Origin: Oceanospirillum sp048268485
GTDB taxonomy: Bacteria > Pseudomonadota > Gammaproteobacteria > Pseudomonadales > Halomonadaceae
DNA length: 64,000 bases
Assembly (NCBI GenBank): GCA_048268485.1
Contig: JBLWVL010000006.1
Coordinates: 67,442 to 131,441 of the forward strand
Reading direction: 5' to 3'
Of this stretch, positions 8,632-16,865 are shown piece after piece. The translations under genes were made by a program, and so were the position numbers. Within the stretch, counting starts at the first letter, position 1, and the number at the start of each line of letters is the position of its first letter. Below the pieces are notes generated by a model. That model did not search any database, was not told where the DNA came from, and worked only from the letters and a program-made list of their open reading frames with translations.

Positions 8632-11562
8632 ATGACCTATCCTGAAGAGTCTTCTTTTCTGCAGGAACAGGCTGATGCGACCTCCTTCGATCAGGCCTTG
8701 CTCTGCGAACAACTGACATTGTTATACAGGGATTCCACAGCATATTACCGGCTGGGTATGGGCTGCGCCCTGGTGTGTTGCACTTTGCTGTGGGATAGCA
8801 CAGCAAATATACTATTGGGGTTCTGGTTGCTGACCTATGCCTTACTGACGTGGGGCGGGATTAACCTTAACAACCGATTCCAGAAATACCTGAACCATAA
8901 ACCCTCAGATACAGCCGCAAGCTCGGCCAACAAGCTCAGCCGATGGCGACACCTCTTTACTTTAGGCGGCACGCTGGTTGGCAGCTGCTGGGGCCTGCTA
9001 CTGGTCTGCCTGACACCAGAATCCAGTATTTTGCTGCAGTCCGTGGTTATTCTGGCCATGACAGGGCTCGCTCTCTATGCCAGTGCTATCTTTTCGGCAC
9101 TGCTTATCAGCTACCTTGGGTTTGTTCTGCCAGCCTTTATCCCTTTTCTATTGCGGGAGTTTAATAGTCCGGAACCTTTGCTTTCTCCCTCGGTAATTCT
9201 GGTTTTCCTCAGCTTTCTGATCTATAGCGCCTGGCGAAACCATCTGCTGCTAAAAAACTCTCTGAGCCAGAATGTTAATAATCGCCGACTGCTGAAAGAG
9301 GTTAGCCGCGAGCAGAAAATTACTCAGCAGCTTAACCAGCAGCTCGAAGCAGAGGCAAAAATCAGAGCAGAAGCTGAACAGAAGCTGCAACAGGCACAGT
9401 CCAGCCTTGAACGTCAGATTCAGGAACGTACACAAGCTCTGTCAGAGGCCAATCAACATCTGAAAACAGCAATATCTGAGCAGCGCCAGGCCAGTATTGA
9501 CCTCGAACGTAACCGCCAGCGTTACTCCAAAGCAATTGAAGCCAGTGACCTAGGTCTTTGGGAGTGGAATCTGGAAACAGATGAGATTTATCATTCACAT
9601 TTTGAGCAGCTGTTTGGTTACTCAGAACAGGAGATTCCCCACTTTATGGGACACCTGCAACCTTTGGTGCATAAAGAAGATTATCCGGCACTGAGAACTG
9701 CATTGGTGGATACTCTAAAGGGTTATCTTGATCAGTTTAAAGTTCAGTTCCGCATCCGCCACAAAGGCGGTCAATGGCGATGGCTGGAGGATACCGGAAG
9801 GGTAATCGACCGTAACCCTCAGTCAGGAAAAGCCCGTAAAATGATCGGAACCCGCCGGGACATTACCGATCAGATTTCCCGTGATGAACGACTACGCCTT
9901 GCCTGGCATGCTTTTGAAAGCTCCAATGAAGCAATTTTTATTCTTAATGAAGACTTTGTTATTACCAGCCTCAATGAAGCCTTCTACCAGATCACGGGCT
10001 ATTCCTGTCAGGAGCTGCAAGGTACACCTTTCGATCAGAGCCCGCTTTGGCAGCTTGATCAGGAGTTGAATAGAAAGATTCTCAAACAGCTGACTCAACT
10101 GGGGGCCTGGGAGGGTGAGCTAATTGAACAGCGCAAAAATGGTGACAAGTTCCCTGAATGGCTTAAGATTTATCGTGTACCCTCCAAACAGAGCGAGGCC
10201 TCCCACTACGTTGGTATATTCTCAGACCTGACTCAGCGAAAAAAAGCGGAAGAGAAACTCAGCTATCTGGCGAATTACGATGACCTGACCGGCGTTGCGA
10301 ACCGTAATCAATTCAAAGACCGACTGCATATTGCTATTTCACAGGCCCGGCTGAATAACGGGAAAGTGGCTTTGATACTTCTCGATATTGACCGGTTCAA
10401 GGCGATTAATAATACGCTGGGACACGATGTCGGTGATCAGCTCTTAAAAGAACTGGCAAATCGCCTGAACAACCAGATTCAGAAAGTAGATACTATTGCC
10501 CGCCTCGGGGCAGATGAATTTGCCCTGATTGTAGACCACTATGAACAGGAGTCTGACGTTACTGAGTTAGCCGAACAGATCTATCAACTGGTTCATACGC
10601 CACTTAAAATCGAAAACCATGAGCTGATTACCTCCTGCAGTATAGGAATTAGCCTGTTTCCGAAGCACACCCGAGGCCTTAATATTTTAGTTAACCAGGC
10701 AGATCTGGCCCGCAATAAAGTAAAACAGTTAGGCGGCTCAGGATTCGAGTTCTACTCAGAAGAGCTGCAAACCGGTTCTCTTGAACGCTTAAAAATGGAA
10801 AGCGACCTTCGCAAAGCGCTGCAGCGTGATGAATTATGTGTCTACTATCAACCTAAAGTATCACTCAAAAAAGATCAGATATTTGAGGCTGAAGCCCTTG
10901 TGCGATGGAACCACCCTGAATCAGGCCTTATTTCGCCGGGCTCGTTTATTCCTATCGCCGAAGAAACAGGGTTAGTGGCGGCCTTGGGTGAACAAGTACT
11001 GATTAAATCTTGCCGACAAGTGAAAGAATGGCTGGATAAGGGGGTCGAAATTAAGGTCTCCGTTAATCTGTCAGCTCAGCAGCTGAGACATAATGACCTG
11101 GTGAGCTTTATCGATCAGACTATTCGGGAAGCGGGTATCCCTCACAAGCTGATTGAACTGGAGCTGACTGAAAGCTCCCTTATTGACGACCCTGAGCACA
11201 CTGTCGAAGTCCTGGATCAGATTAGGGCACTGGGTATCACGCTGGCGATTGATGATTTTGGAACCGGCTATTCATCACTCAGCTATCTGCAGCGCTTTCC
11301 ACTGGACATACTCAAGATCGACCGAAGCTTTCTGAAACAAATAAACAGCCCTGACCCTCAACAAGCCACACTCACAAAAGCCATTATCGCCCTGGGCCAT
11401 AATCTTGAAATGAGAATTGTTGCTGAGGGTGTCGAAACCCGAGCTCAACTGGAGTTCCTCATTCGGCATGGTTGCGACTTTGCTCAGGGCTTCTACATAA
11501 GCCCACCAGTGCCGGCACAAACCTTTTTTGAACTGGTCGGGCAGTACAACAGCAAGATATAA
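8632..11562 (+). CDS. Membrane-anchored PAS-PAS-GGDEF-EAL cyclic-di-GMP signalling protein
   Basis: 976 residues. The N-terminus has about six hydrophobic segments (residues 43-200), then a coiled coil (about 205-290, rich in Q/E/A). PAS 1 spans about 294-413 (PAS_3 type, ending GTRRDITDQ) and PAS 2 about 421-538. A GGDEF domain covers about 543-713 and an EAL domain about 725-970. The cyclase signature is GADEF (626-630), with Ala for the second Gly; the upstream DIDRFKAINN segment is intact and there is no RxxD inhibitory site. The EAL domain keeps EAL (754-756), NLS, ELTES, DDFGTGYSSL, KIDRSF and EGVET, so phosphodiesterase activity is likely. Overall output is probably c-di-GMP breakdown (inference). 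It is monocistronic with its own terminator; the ribosome site is weak. Confidence 0.92.
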   Translation: MTYPEESSFLQEQADATSFDQALLCEQLTLLYRDSTAYYRLGMGCALVCCTLLWDSTANILLGFWLLTYALLTWGGINLNNRFQKYLNHKPSDTAASSANKLSRWRHLFTLGGTLVGSCWGLLLVCLTPESSILLQSVVILAMTGLALYASAIFSALLISYLGFVLPAFIPFLLREFNSPEPLLSPSVILVFLSFLIYSAWRNHLLLKNSLSQNVNNRRLLKEVSREQKITQQLNQQLEAEAKIRAEAEQKLQQAQSSLERQIQERTQALSEANQHLKTAISEQRQASIDLERNRQRYSKAIEASDLGLWEWNLETDEIYHSHFEQLFGYSEQEIPHFMGHLQPLVHKEDYPALRTALVDTLKGYLDQFKVQFRIRHKGGQWRWLEDTGRVIDRNPQSGKARKMIGTRRDITDQISRDERLRLAWHAFESSNEAIFILNEDFVITSLNEAFYQITGYSCQELQGTPFDQSPLWQLDQELNRKILKQLTQLGAWEGELIEQRKNGDKFPEWLKIYRVPSKQSEASHYVGIFSDLTQRKKAEEKLSYLANYDDLTGVANRNQFKDRLHIAISQARLNNGKVALILLDIDRFKAINNTLGHDVGDQLLKELANRLNNQIQKVDTIARLGADEFALIVDHYEQESDVTELAEQIYQLVHTPLKIENHELITSCSIGISLFPKHTRGLNILVNQADLARNKVKQLGGSGFEFYSEELQTGSLERLKMESDLRKALQRDELCVYYQPKVSLKKDQIFEAEALVRWNHPESGLISPGSFIPIAEETGLVAALGEQVLIKSCRQVKEWLDKGVEIKVSVNLSAQQLRHNDLVSFIDQTIREAGIPHKLIELELTESSLIDDPEHTVEVLDQIRALGITLAIDDFGTGYSSLSYLQRFPLDILKIDRSFLKQINSPDPQQATLTKAIIALGHNLEMRIVAEGVETRAQLEFLIRHGCDFAQGFYISPPVPAQTFFELVGQYNSKI

Positions 11563-11623
11563 GTAATAAAGGATATAAAGAGTAAGCGAGGAAGCACAGA
11601 GTAGCGAAGATATCCCATCATAG

Positions 11624-11655
11624 AACGGAGCACCACGCTCCGTTTTGTTATATTT
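11624..11655 (+). terminator. Terminator after the GGDEF-EAL gene
   Basis: Perfect stem AACGGAGC / GCTCCGTT with a 5-base loop, followed by a T/A-rich tail. It lies 61 bp past the stop, between convergent genes. Confidence 0.75.
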
Positions 11656-11668
11656 TAGTTCAAAATCC

Positions 11669-12520
11669 TCAGCTATCTGTCAGCCGGAGAGAGTGCAGGC
11701 TGCGCTTCACAGCCTTAAGATGCTCAGCCAGTTTAGGGCCGCGCATCTTTGCCACACCCACCGCCAGTACATCGATCATCACCAAATGAGCGATGCGTGA
11801 AGTCATTGGTGTATAAATCTCAGTATCTTCCGGCACATCGATGTAAAGGGGAATGGTAGCCAGCTCTGCCAGAGGTGAGCCACTGGGACAAAGCGCAATG
11901 ACATTAGCTCCCGCCTCACGAACCAACTGTATACTTTGCAGCAGTGCTTTTGTCCGGCCAGTCTGAGAAATAGCCACAACCACATCAGTATCCGACAGAG
12001 TTACCGCAGACATATTCTGCATATGAGGATCAGAATAAGCCGCTGTGGACATCTGTAAACGAAAAAACTTATGCTGAGCATCTGTCGCAACAGCACCAGA
12101 TGCCCCAAAGCCAAAGAATTCTACCCGATCAGAGCTGCTTAATGCGGTGATCGCTTCCTGAACCTTCTCAGTATTAATACGGTTTTTAACAGCGAGCAAA
12201 GCACTGGCTGTCGTATCAAAAATACTGTTAGTAAAGTCGCTGACTGAATCATCCTGATTCATTGAGAACTGTGCAAAGCGCGTCTCTTTTGCCAGAACCT
12301 GAGCTAAACGTAGTTTAAAGTCCTGAAAACCATCACAGCCTAATGCACGACAAAAGCGAACGACCGTGGGCTCACTGACATTGGCTTCTGTTGCCAAATC
12401 AACAATACGCATATGAATCACATCCGTTGCATGGTTCAGCACATAATCGGCAACCTTCTGCTCCGAACGGCGAAACTGTGTTTTTGAGTGATGGATTTTT
12501 TCCAGGATATTTTCTTTCAC
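11669..12520 (-). CDS. RpiR/HexR-family transcriptional regulator with SIS domain
   Basis: 283 residues. The N-terminal HTH_6 domain (1-77) contains RRSEQKVADYVLNHA and ANVSEPTVVRFCRALGCDGF. A sugar-phosphate isomerase (SIS) domain covers about 125-255 with GFGASGAVATDAQHKF and the phosphosugar loop SQTGRTK. It closely resembles HexR, which represses glucose-catabolic genes (zwf, edd, gap) until it binds 2-keto-3-deoxy-6-phosphogluconate. None of those genes is next to it here, so a HexR role is inferred from sequence alone. I did not find a TGTAATTAAATTACA-like site in its own upstream region. Confidence 0.85.
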   Translation of the reverse strand: MKENILEKIHHSKTQFRRSEQKVADYVLNHATDVIHMRIVDLATEANVSEPTVVRFCRALGCDGFQDFKLRLAQVLAKETRFAQFSMNQDDSVSDFTNSIFDTTASALLAVKNRINTEKVQEAITALSSSDRVEFFGFGASGAVATDAQHKFFRLQMSTAAYSDPHMQNMSAVTLSDTDVVVAISQTGRTKALLQSIQLVREAGANVIALCPSGSPLAELATIPLYIDVPEDTEIYTPMTSRIAHLVMIDVLAVGVAKMRGPKLAEHLKAVKRSLHSLRLTDS

Positions 12521-12618
12521 CGGTTTACCACTGGTTAATTAAGCTCTTAGACGTCCGTTTATTTTACCTGTAACTTTGCCATAACGTCATTTTTTATTCC
12601 GGCGTTAAAATACCAGAC

Positions 12619-12648
12619 TTGTCACAGGAATTTCATACACGCTATATT
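12619..12648 (+). promoter_or_regulatory. Sigma-70 promoter of the 73-residue protein gene
   Basis: TTGTCA (12619-12624), an 18-bp spacer, then TATATT (12643-12648), giving a leader of about 75 nt. Immediately after the -10 comes the inverted repeat AGGAT-GGTA-ATCCT (12649-12662), which overlaps the expected transcription start and could be an operator. Confidence 0.6.
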
Positions 12649-12729
12649 AGGATGGTAATCCTAAATCGATACAGGTTGTCATTTACTTATCAATCAAGCC
12701 TCAGGAACAGCCTGAGGGAGGATACTGAT

Positions 12730-12951
12730 ATGAGACACAACCCCACCGTTGATCACGGTAAAGTAGATCAGGTTAAAGATGAAATTTTCGATATCTTCAT
12801 GTCCATAGAAGTGGAAGAACATGAAGAACGTAAGAAAAGTGAAGCACTGAAACAGCTTGAAGCCCGGCGCGGTATCGAAAAACATTTCGAGAAAAAGCGA
12901 CTGGTAGAAGAGCTGGATGACTACAACGTGGAGGATGGCGTCAACCACTGA
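12730..12951 (+). CDS. Small charged protein of unknown function (73 residues)
   Basis: Begins MRHNPTVDHGKVDQVKDEIF. The start at 12730 is chosen because a strong ribosome site (GGGAGGA, 7 bases away) precedes it; the frame is open further upstream but without such a site. The protein is highly charged (EEHEERKKSEALKQLEARRG, then EKHFEKKRLVEELDDY), helical in appearance and has no signal peptide or membrane segment. The basic 'RR-IE..-EKKRL-EEL' tail resembles small proteins annotated as the PA3496 family, but I am not sure of this. It has its own promoter and lies between hexR and glmS. Confidence 0.78.
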   Translation: MRHNPTVDHGKVDQVKDEIFDIFMSIEVEEHEERKKSEALKQLEARRGIEKHFEKKRLVEELDDYNVEDGVNH

Positions 12952-13005
12952 CATCTATGAAAGTGCGCTCTTTTTTGCCTTAGCAGGGCTGTTTATTCCT
13001 GAGGT

Positions 13006-13046
13006 GCCAGTAACCGGCCTGCCGCAACAGGCCGCGGGCTACTGGC
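13006..13046 (-). terminator. Long GC-rich hairpin after glmS
   Basis: Outer stem GCCAGTA / TACTGGC enclosing inner stem CGGCCTG / CAGGCCG with loop CCGCAA. It begins 9 bp after the glmS stop. There is no T run, so it may be a 3'-end stabiliser or a non-canonical terminator. Confidence 0.5.
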
Positions 13047-13054
13047 TGCGTCTC

Positions 13055-14878
13055 TTATTCCACCGTTACCGATTTTGCCAAATTTCTGGGCTGATCCACA
13101 TCGGTGCCTTTCAATACAGCAACATGGTAACTCAATAGCTGTAAGGGGATGGTGTAAACGATCGGCTCCAGAATTTCCGGTACATCTGGCATCTGCTCTA
13201 CCTTCAGCCCCTCTTCAGGCTGAATATGGTCGGCTCCGGCAAAAACAAACAATTCCCCACCCCGGGCCTTCACTTCCTGAAGGTTCGCTTTCAGTTTATC
13301 CAGTAACGCGTTATTAGGCGCGACGGCAATAACCGGCATCTCTTTATCCACTAAAGCCAGTGGCCCGTGCTTAAGTTCTCCTGCGGGATAGGCTTCCGCA
13401 TGAATATAAGAGATCTCTTTTAGCTTCAATGCCCCTTCCATTGCGATAGGGTACAGAGGCCCACGGCCTAAAAAGAGGGTATGGTTTTTCTCGGCAAAGT
13501 CCTGTGATAGCACTTCAATATCTTTATCGAGCTTAACGGCGGCAAGTAATAGCACAGGTAATTGATGCAGCGCCTGTACCAGCTCTGTTTCCTTCGCTTC
13601 CGTCAGTCCATGGCGGCGAGCCAATGCAACTGAGAGCATCAAAAGCGCTACCAACTGGGTTGTAAATGCCTTAGTGGATGCTACTCCAATCTCAGGGCCC
13701 GCATTTGTCATCAGGCAAAGGTCTGACTCCCTTACTAATGAGCTCCCAGGCACATTACAGATCGCAAGGCTCGCCAGCACCTTGTCTTTTACGGCACGTA
13801 GTGCTGCTAAGGTATCTGCTGTTTCACCGGACTGTGAGATCGTAATAAAAAGTGTTTTGGCCGGAATCACATGTTTGCGGTATCGGTATTCGCTGGCCAC
13901 CTCTATAGAGCAGGGGATACCCGCCAGATCTTCCAACCAATATTTAGCGACCAGGCCTGCATGGAAACTGGTGCCGCAAGCGATAATCTGCACATGTTGT
14001 GCTTTGTCGAACACAGAGGCCGCATCACTGCCAAAGGCCTGTTCCAGTAAGTGCTTATCAGAAATACGCCCCTGAAGCGTCGCTTTAACCACCTCGGGCT
14101 GCTCGTAGATCTCTTTCATCATAAAGTGGCGGAATTCACCCTTATCCACAGTTGAAAGACTGTGTTCGAAAGTTTTTATTGGGCGATCGACAACCTTTAG
14201 ATCAGCATCCCAGACCACCACCGACTCAGAAGTGATCTGAACAAAATCACCTTCTTCCAGATAGATAAAACGATCCGTAACCTGAAGCAGCGCCATCTGA
14301 TCTGAGGCGATAAAGTTCTCGCCAATGCCTACGCCAACCACCAAGGGGCTACCTTTACGAGAAGCTAGAATCTGATTCGGATAATCTTTGTGCAGAACAC
14401 CAAGAGCAAAGGCACCTTCAAGATGAGAAACCGTTTCCAGAAAAGCATCCTGAAGACTTTTCCCCTGACTGACTGCACGGGCAACCAGATGAGCAATAAC
14501 CTCAGTATCGGTATCCGAAGTAAAGACAAAACCATCTTTCTGCAACTGCCGTTTTAGCGGCTCAAAATTCTCAATAATGCCATTATGAACAATCGCAAGA
14601 TCATCCCCTGACATATGTGGGTGGGCATTATTCTCCGTAGGTTTTCCATGAGTAGCCCAACGGGTATGGGCGATACCACTGTGTCCTCTAAAAGGCGTTT
14701 CCTCTTCGGCCTGTGTCAGGTTTTCTACTTTTCCCGCACGACGCAGACGCTGAATTTTTTCACCTTCAAATACGGCCAAACCTGCTGAGTCGTATCCGCG
14801 GTATTCAAGGCGGCGTAAGCCTTCTAATAAGATTCCAGAAACAGGTCTTTGTGCTACCGCACCAACAATGCCACACAT
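13055..14878 (-). CDS. glmS: Glutamine-fructose-6-phosphate aminotransferase GlmS
   Basis: Makes glucosamine-6-phosphate from fructose-6-phosphate and glutamine, the first step to UDP-GlcNAc for peptidoglycan and LPS. 607 residues from ATG at 14878, which puts the catalytic Cys directly after Met (MCGIVGAV). An in-frame TTG three codons upstream would bury that Cys and is too close to the AGGAG site. The glutaminase domain shows HTRWATHG, NGIIEN and SDTDTEVIAHL. Two SIS domains follow with CGTSFHAGL, SQSGETADT and STKAFTTQL; the conserved end is KSVTVE. It lies 62 bp downstream of glmU in the same direction. Confidence 0.98.
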   Translation of the reverse strand: MCGIVGAVAQRPVSGILLEGLRRLEYRGYDSAGLAVFEGEKIQRLRRAGKVENLTQAEEETPFRGHSGIAHTRWATHGKPTENNAHPHMSGDDLAIVHNGIIENFEPLKRQLQKDGFVFTSDTDTEVIAHLVARAVSQGKSLQDAFLETVSHLEGAFALGVLHKDYPNQILASRKGSPLVVGVGIGENFIASDQMALLQVTDRFIYLEEGDFVQITSESVVVWDADLKVVDRPIKTFEHSLSTVDKGEFRHFMMKEIYEQPEVVKATLQGRISDKHLLEQAFGSDAASVFDKAQHVQIIACGTSFHAGLVAKYWLEDLAGIPCSIEVASEYRYRKHVIPAKTLFITISQSGETADTLAALRAVKDKVLASLAICNVPGSSLVRESDLCLMTNAGPEIGVASTKAFTTQLVALLMLSVALARRHGLTEAKETELVQALHQLPVLLLAAVKLDKDIEVLSQDFAEKNHTLFLGRGPLYPIAMEGALKLKEISYIHAEAYPAGELKHGPLALVDKEMPVIAVAPNNALLDKLKANLQEVKARGGELFVFAGADHIQPEEGLKVEQMPDVPEILEPIVYTIPLQLLSYHVAVLKGTDVDQPRNLAKSVTVE

Positions 14879-14940
14879 TGGGGACAACTCTCCTAAAACA
14901 ATGATTTAACCTGATGAAAGATCCAGCGCTGAGTTCAGGT

Positions 14941-16293
14941 TTACTTATTTTTCCAACCGGCCTTAGCGATCTGTTTGCCCCGCCCAACCGCCAGAGCATC
15001 GGCTTCCACATCTTTTGTAATGGTCGACCCGGCTCCAACTACAGCATTTGCACCGATAGACACAGGCGCAACCAAAGAACTGTTTGAGCCAATAAAGGCC
15101 CCATCACCAATCTCAGTTTTAAACTTATTCACACCATCATAGTTACAGGTGATGGTCCCTGCGCCAATGTTAACTTTAGCACCAATATTCGCATCACCAA
15201 TGTACGTCAGATGGTTCACTTTGGCACCGACCCCGATCACACTTTTTTTAGTTTCAACAAAGTTACCGACTTTAGCGCCCGCTTTCAGTTCACTGGCCGG
15301 CCGGATACGAGCAAAAGGTCCAATAGAGCAAGATTCGGCAATACTGGCACCATCAATGACACTGTTTGCATCGACCTGAGTGTTAGCACCAAGAGTTGAG
15401 TTTTTGATCACACAGTTAGGGCCAATCTGTACCCCATCACCTAGGACTACATCACCTTCAAACAGAGTATTAATATCAATAAAGCAATCACGCCCGACCG
15501 TAAGCGAACCCCGAATATCAATACGGGCTGGGTCTGCTAAGCTAGCCCCTTCAATCATTAACTGCTCGGCGAGCTGGCGCTGATACCAGCGTTCCAGTTC
15601 TGCTTGTTGTTGGCGATTATTAACGCCTTGTACTTCCTGTTCAAAATCAGGTTGAGCCGTTTTAACCGCTACGCCAGATTTAGATGCCATGGCGATAACA
15701 TCGGTTAAATAATACTCACCTTGAGCATTTTCACTGGATAGTTTTGGCAACCATTCTGCCAGCTGTGGCTGCGTTAACGCCATAATGCCGGTATTGATCT
15801 CTTGAATTTTTAGTTGCTCATCATTGGCATCTTTCTGCTCAACAATTGCGGTGACTAAACCAGCCCCATCCCGAACAATACGACCATAACCGTTGGGGTT
15901 CACAAGATTAACCGTCAACAAGGCCATCTGCTGGTCATTAACCTGAGCCAACAAGTTTTCAAAAATAACCGAAGGTGTTAAAGGCACGTCACCGTATAAC
16001 ACTAAAACCTGACTGCCTTGGGTTAGGTAAGGCAGTGCCTGAGCAACAGCATGACCTGTGCCTAACTGCTCCTGCTGCACAATAAAGTTAACATCTTGAC
16101 CCGCAAGCGCTTCTTTAACGCGATCGCCACCATGACCAATAACAATATGGACTCGTCTGTTATCCAGCATTTTGGCTTGATCCAACACATGTTGAACCAT
16201 AGGTTTACCTGCAATGCCGTGCAGTACCTTAGGCATATCAGAGCACATACGCGTACCCTGGCCTGCAGCCAGAATTACAATATCAGTCACCAT
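14941..16293 (-). CDS. glmU: Bifunctional GlmU (GlcN-1-P acetyltransferase / GlcNAc-1-P uridylyltransferase)
   Basis: Last two steps to UDP-GlcNAc. 450 residues. The N-terminal pyrophosphorylase domain begins MVTDIVILAAGQGTRM (nucleotide-binding loop) with KVLHGIAGKPM, VLYGDVPL and NPNGYGRIVR. The C-terminal half is a left-handed beta-helix with hexapeptide repeats (ARIDIRGSLTVGRDCFID onward) carrying the acetyl-CoA site (GDGAFIGSN) and ending RGKQIAKAGWKNK. It forms an operon with glmS and is separated from atpC by a strong palindromic terminator. Confidence 0.98.
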   Translation of the reverse strand: MVTDIVILAAGQGTRMCSDMPKVLHGIAGKPMVQHVLDQAKMLDNRRVHIVIGHGGDRVKEALAGQDVNFIVQQEQLGTGHAVAQALPYLTQGSQVLVLYGDVPLTPSVIFENLLAQVNDQQMALLTVNLVNPNGYGRIVRDGAGLVTAIVEQKDANDEQLKIQEINTGIMALTQPQLAEWLPKLSSENAQGEYYLTDVIAMASKSGVAVKTAQPDFEQEVQGVNNRQQQAELERWYQRQLAEQLMIEGASLADPARIDIRGSLTVGRDCFIDINTLFEGDVVLGDGVQIGPNCVIKNSTLGANTQVDANSVIDGASIAESCSIGPFARIRPASELKAGAKVGNFVETKKSVIGVGAKVNHLTYIGDANIGAKVNIGAGTITCNYDGVNKFKTEIGDGAFIGSNSSLVAPVSIGANAVVGAGSTITKDVEADALAVGRGKQIAKAGWKNK

Positions 16294-16367
16294 ACTGTAG
16301 GTCCTTAACGGGGTTAGAAAAATTCAGAAAAGAAGGGGAGGGTAGAGTAGGACAAATTACGGATAAA

Positions 16368-16393
16368 AAAAAGGCGGCCTAGGCCGCCTTTTT
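16368..16393 (-). terminator. Terminator of the atp operon
   Basis: A 26-bp perfect palindrome (five A, GGCGGCCT, AGGCCGCC, five T), T-tailed in both directions, 12 bp after the atpC stop and upstream of glmU. Confidence 0.92.
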
Positions 16394-16404
16394 GTTCGGT
16401 ACTG

Positions 16405-16830
16405 TTAAGCACCCAGCTTCCGACGTAACTGCTGGACTGTACGCAAACGCGCAGCAGCCTGAGCCAGTTCAGCCGCAGCCTTGGAGTATTCGAACTCAGA
16501 TGACTGATTACTCAGTGAGCGTGCAGCTGTTGCTTTCGCTTCAGCGGCCTCAGCTTCATCAATCTCTTTAGCCCGAACAGCAGAGTCAGCCAGTACGGTT
16601 ACCCGGTTCGGTTGAACCTCGATAAAACCGCCAGACACGTAGAAAATTTCTTCTCCACCGCTCTGCGTGTTTACCCGGACAGGGCCCGGTTGTAGTTCCG
16701 ACAGTAATGGTGCGTGGCCTGGTGTAATACCCAGGTCACCCAGCACACCGGCGGCAACAACCAGATCCACACGGCCGGAGAAAATCGACTCCTCGGCACT
16801 TACGATATCGCAGTGGACGGTCATAGCCAT
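16405..16830 (-). CDS. atpC: ATP synthase epsilon subunit
   Basis: Central-stalk subunit that couples rotation and inhibits ATP hydrolysis. 141 residues: N-terminal beta-sandwich (MTVHCDIVSAEESIFSGRVD, GDLGITPGHAPLLSEL, IFYVSGGFIEVQPN) and a C-terminal two-helix hairpin (EAEAAEAKATAA ... QLRRKLGA). It is the last gene of the atp operon, 35 bp after atpD. Confidence 0.97.
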   Translation of the reverse strand: MAMTVHCDIVSAEESIFSGRVDLVVAAGVLGDLGITPGHAPLLSELQPGPVRVNTQSGGEEIFYVSGGFIEVQPNRVTVLADSAVRAKEIDEAEAAEAKATAARSLSNQSSEFEYSKAAAELAQAAARLRTVQQLRRKLGA

Positions 16831-16865
16831 GGTCTCGCCTCTCTTACTTCCGGGAAAAAGCGAAC

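Noticed and set aside
12521..12618. HexR autoregulatory operator
   Set aside because: TTAATTAA occurs near 12536 but the TGTA/TACA arms of the HexR site are missing.
14879..14887. TTG start giving GlmS an MSP N-terminal extension
   Set aside because: GlmS needs Cys directly after the initiator Met; the AGGAG site is spaced correctly only for the ATG at 14878.
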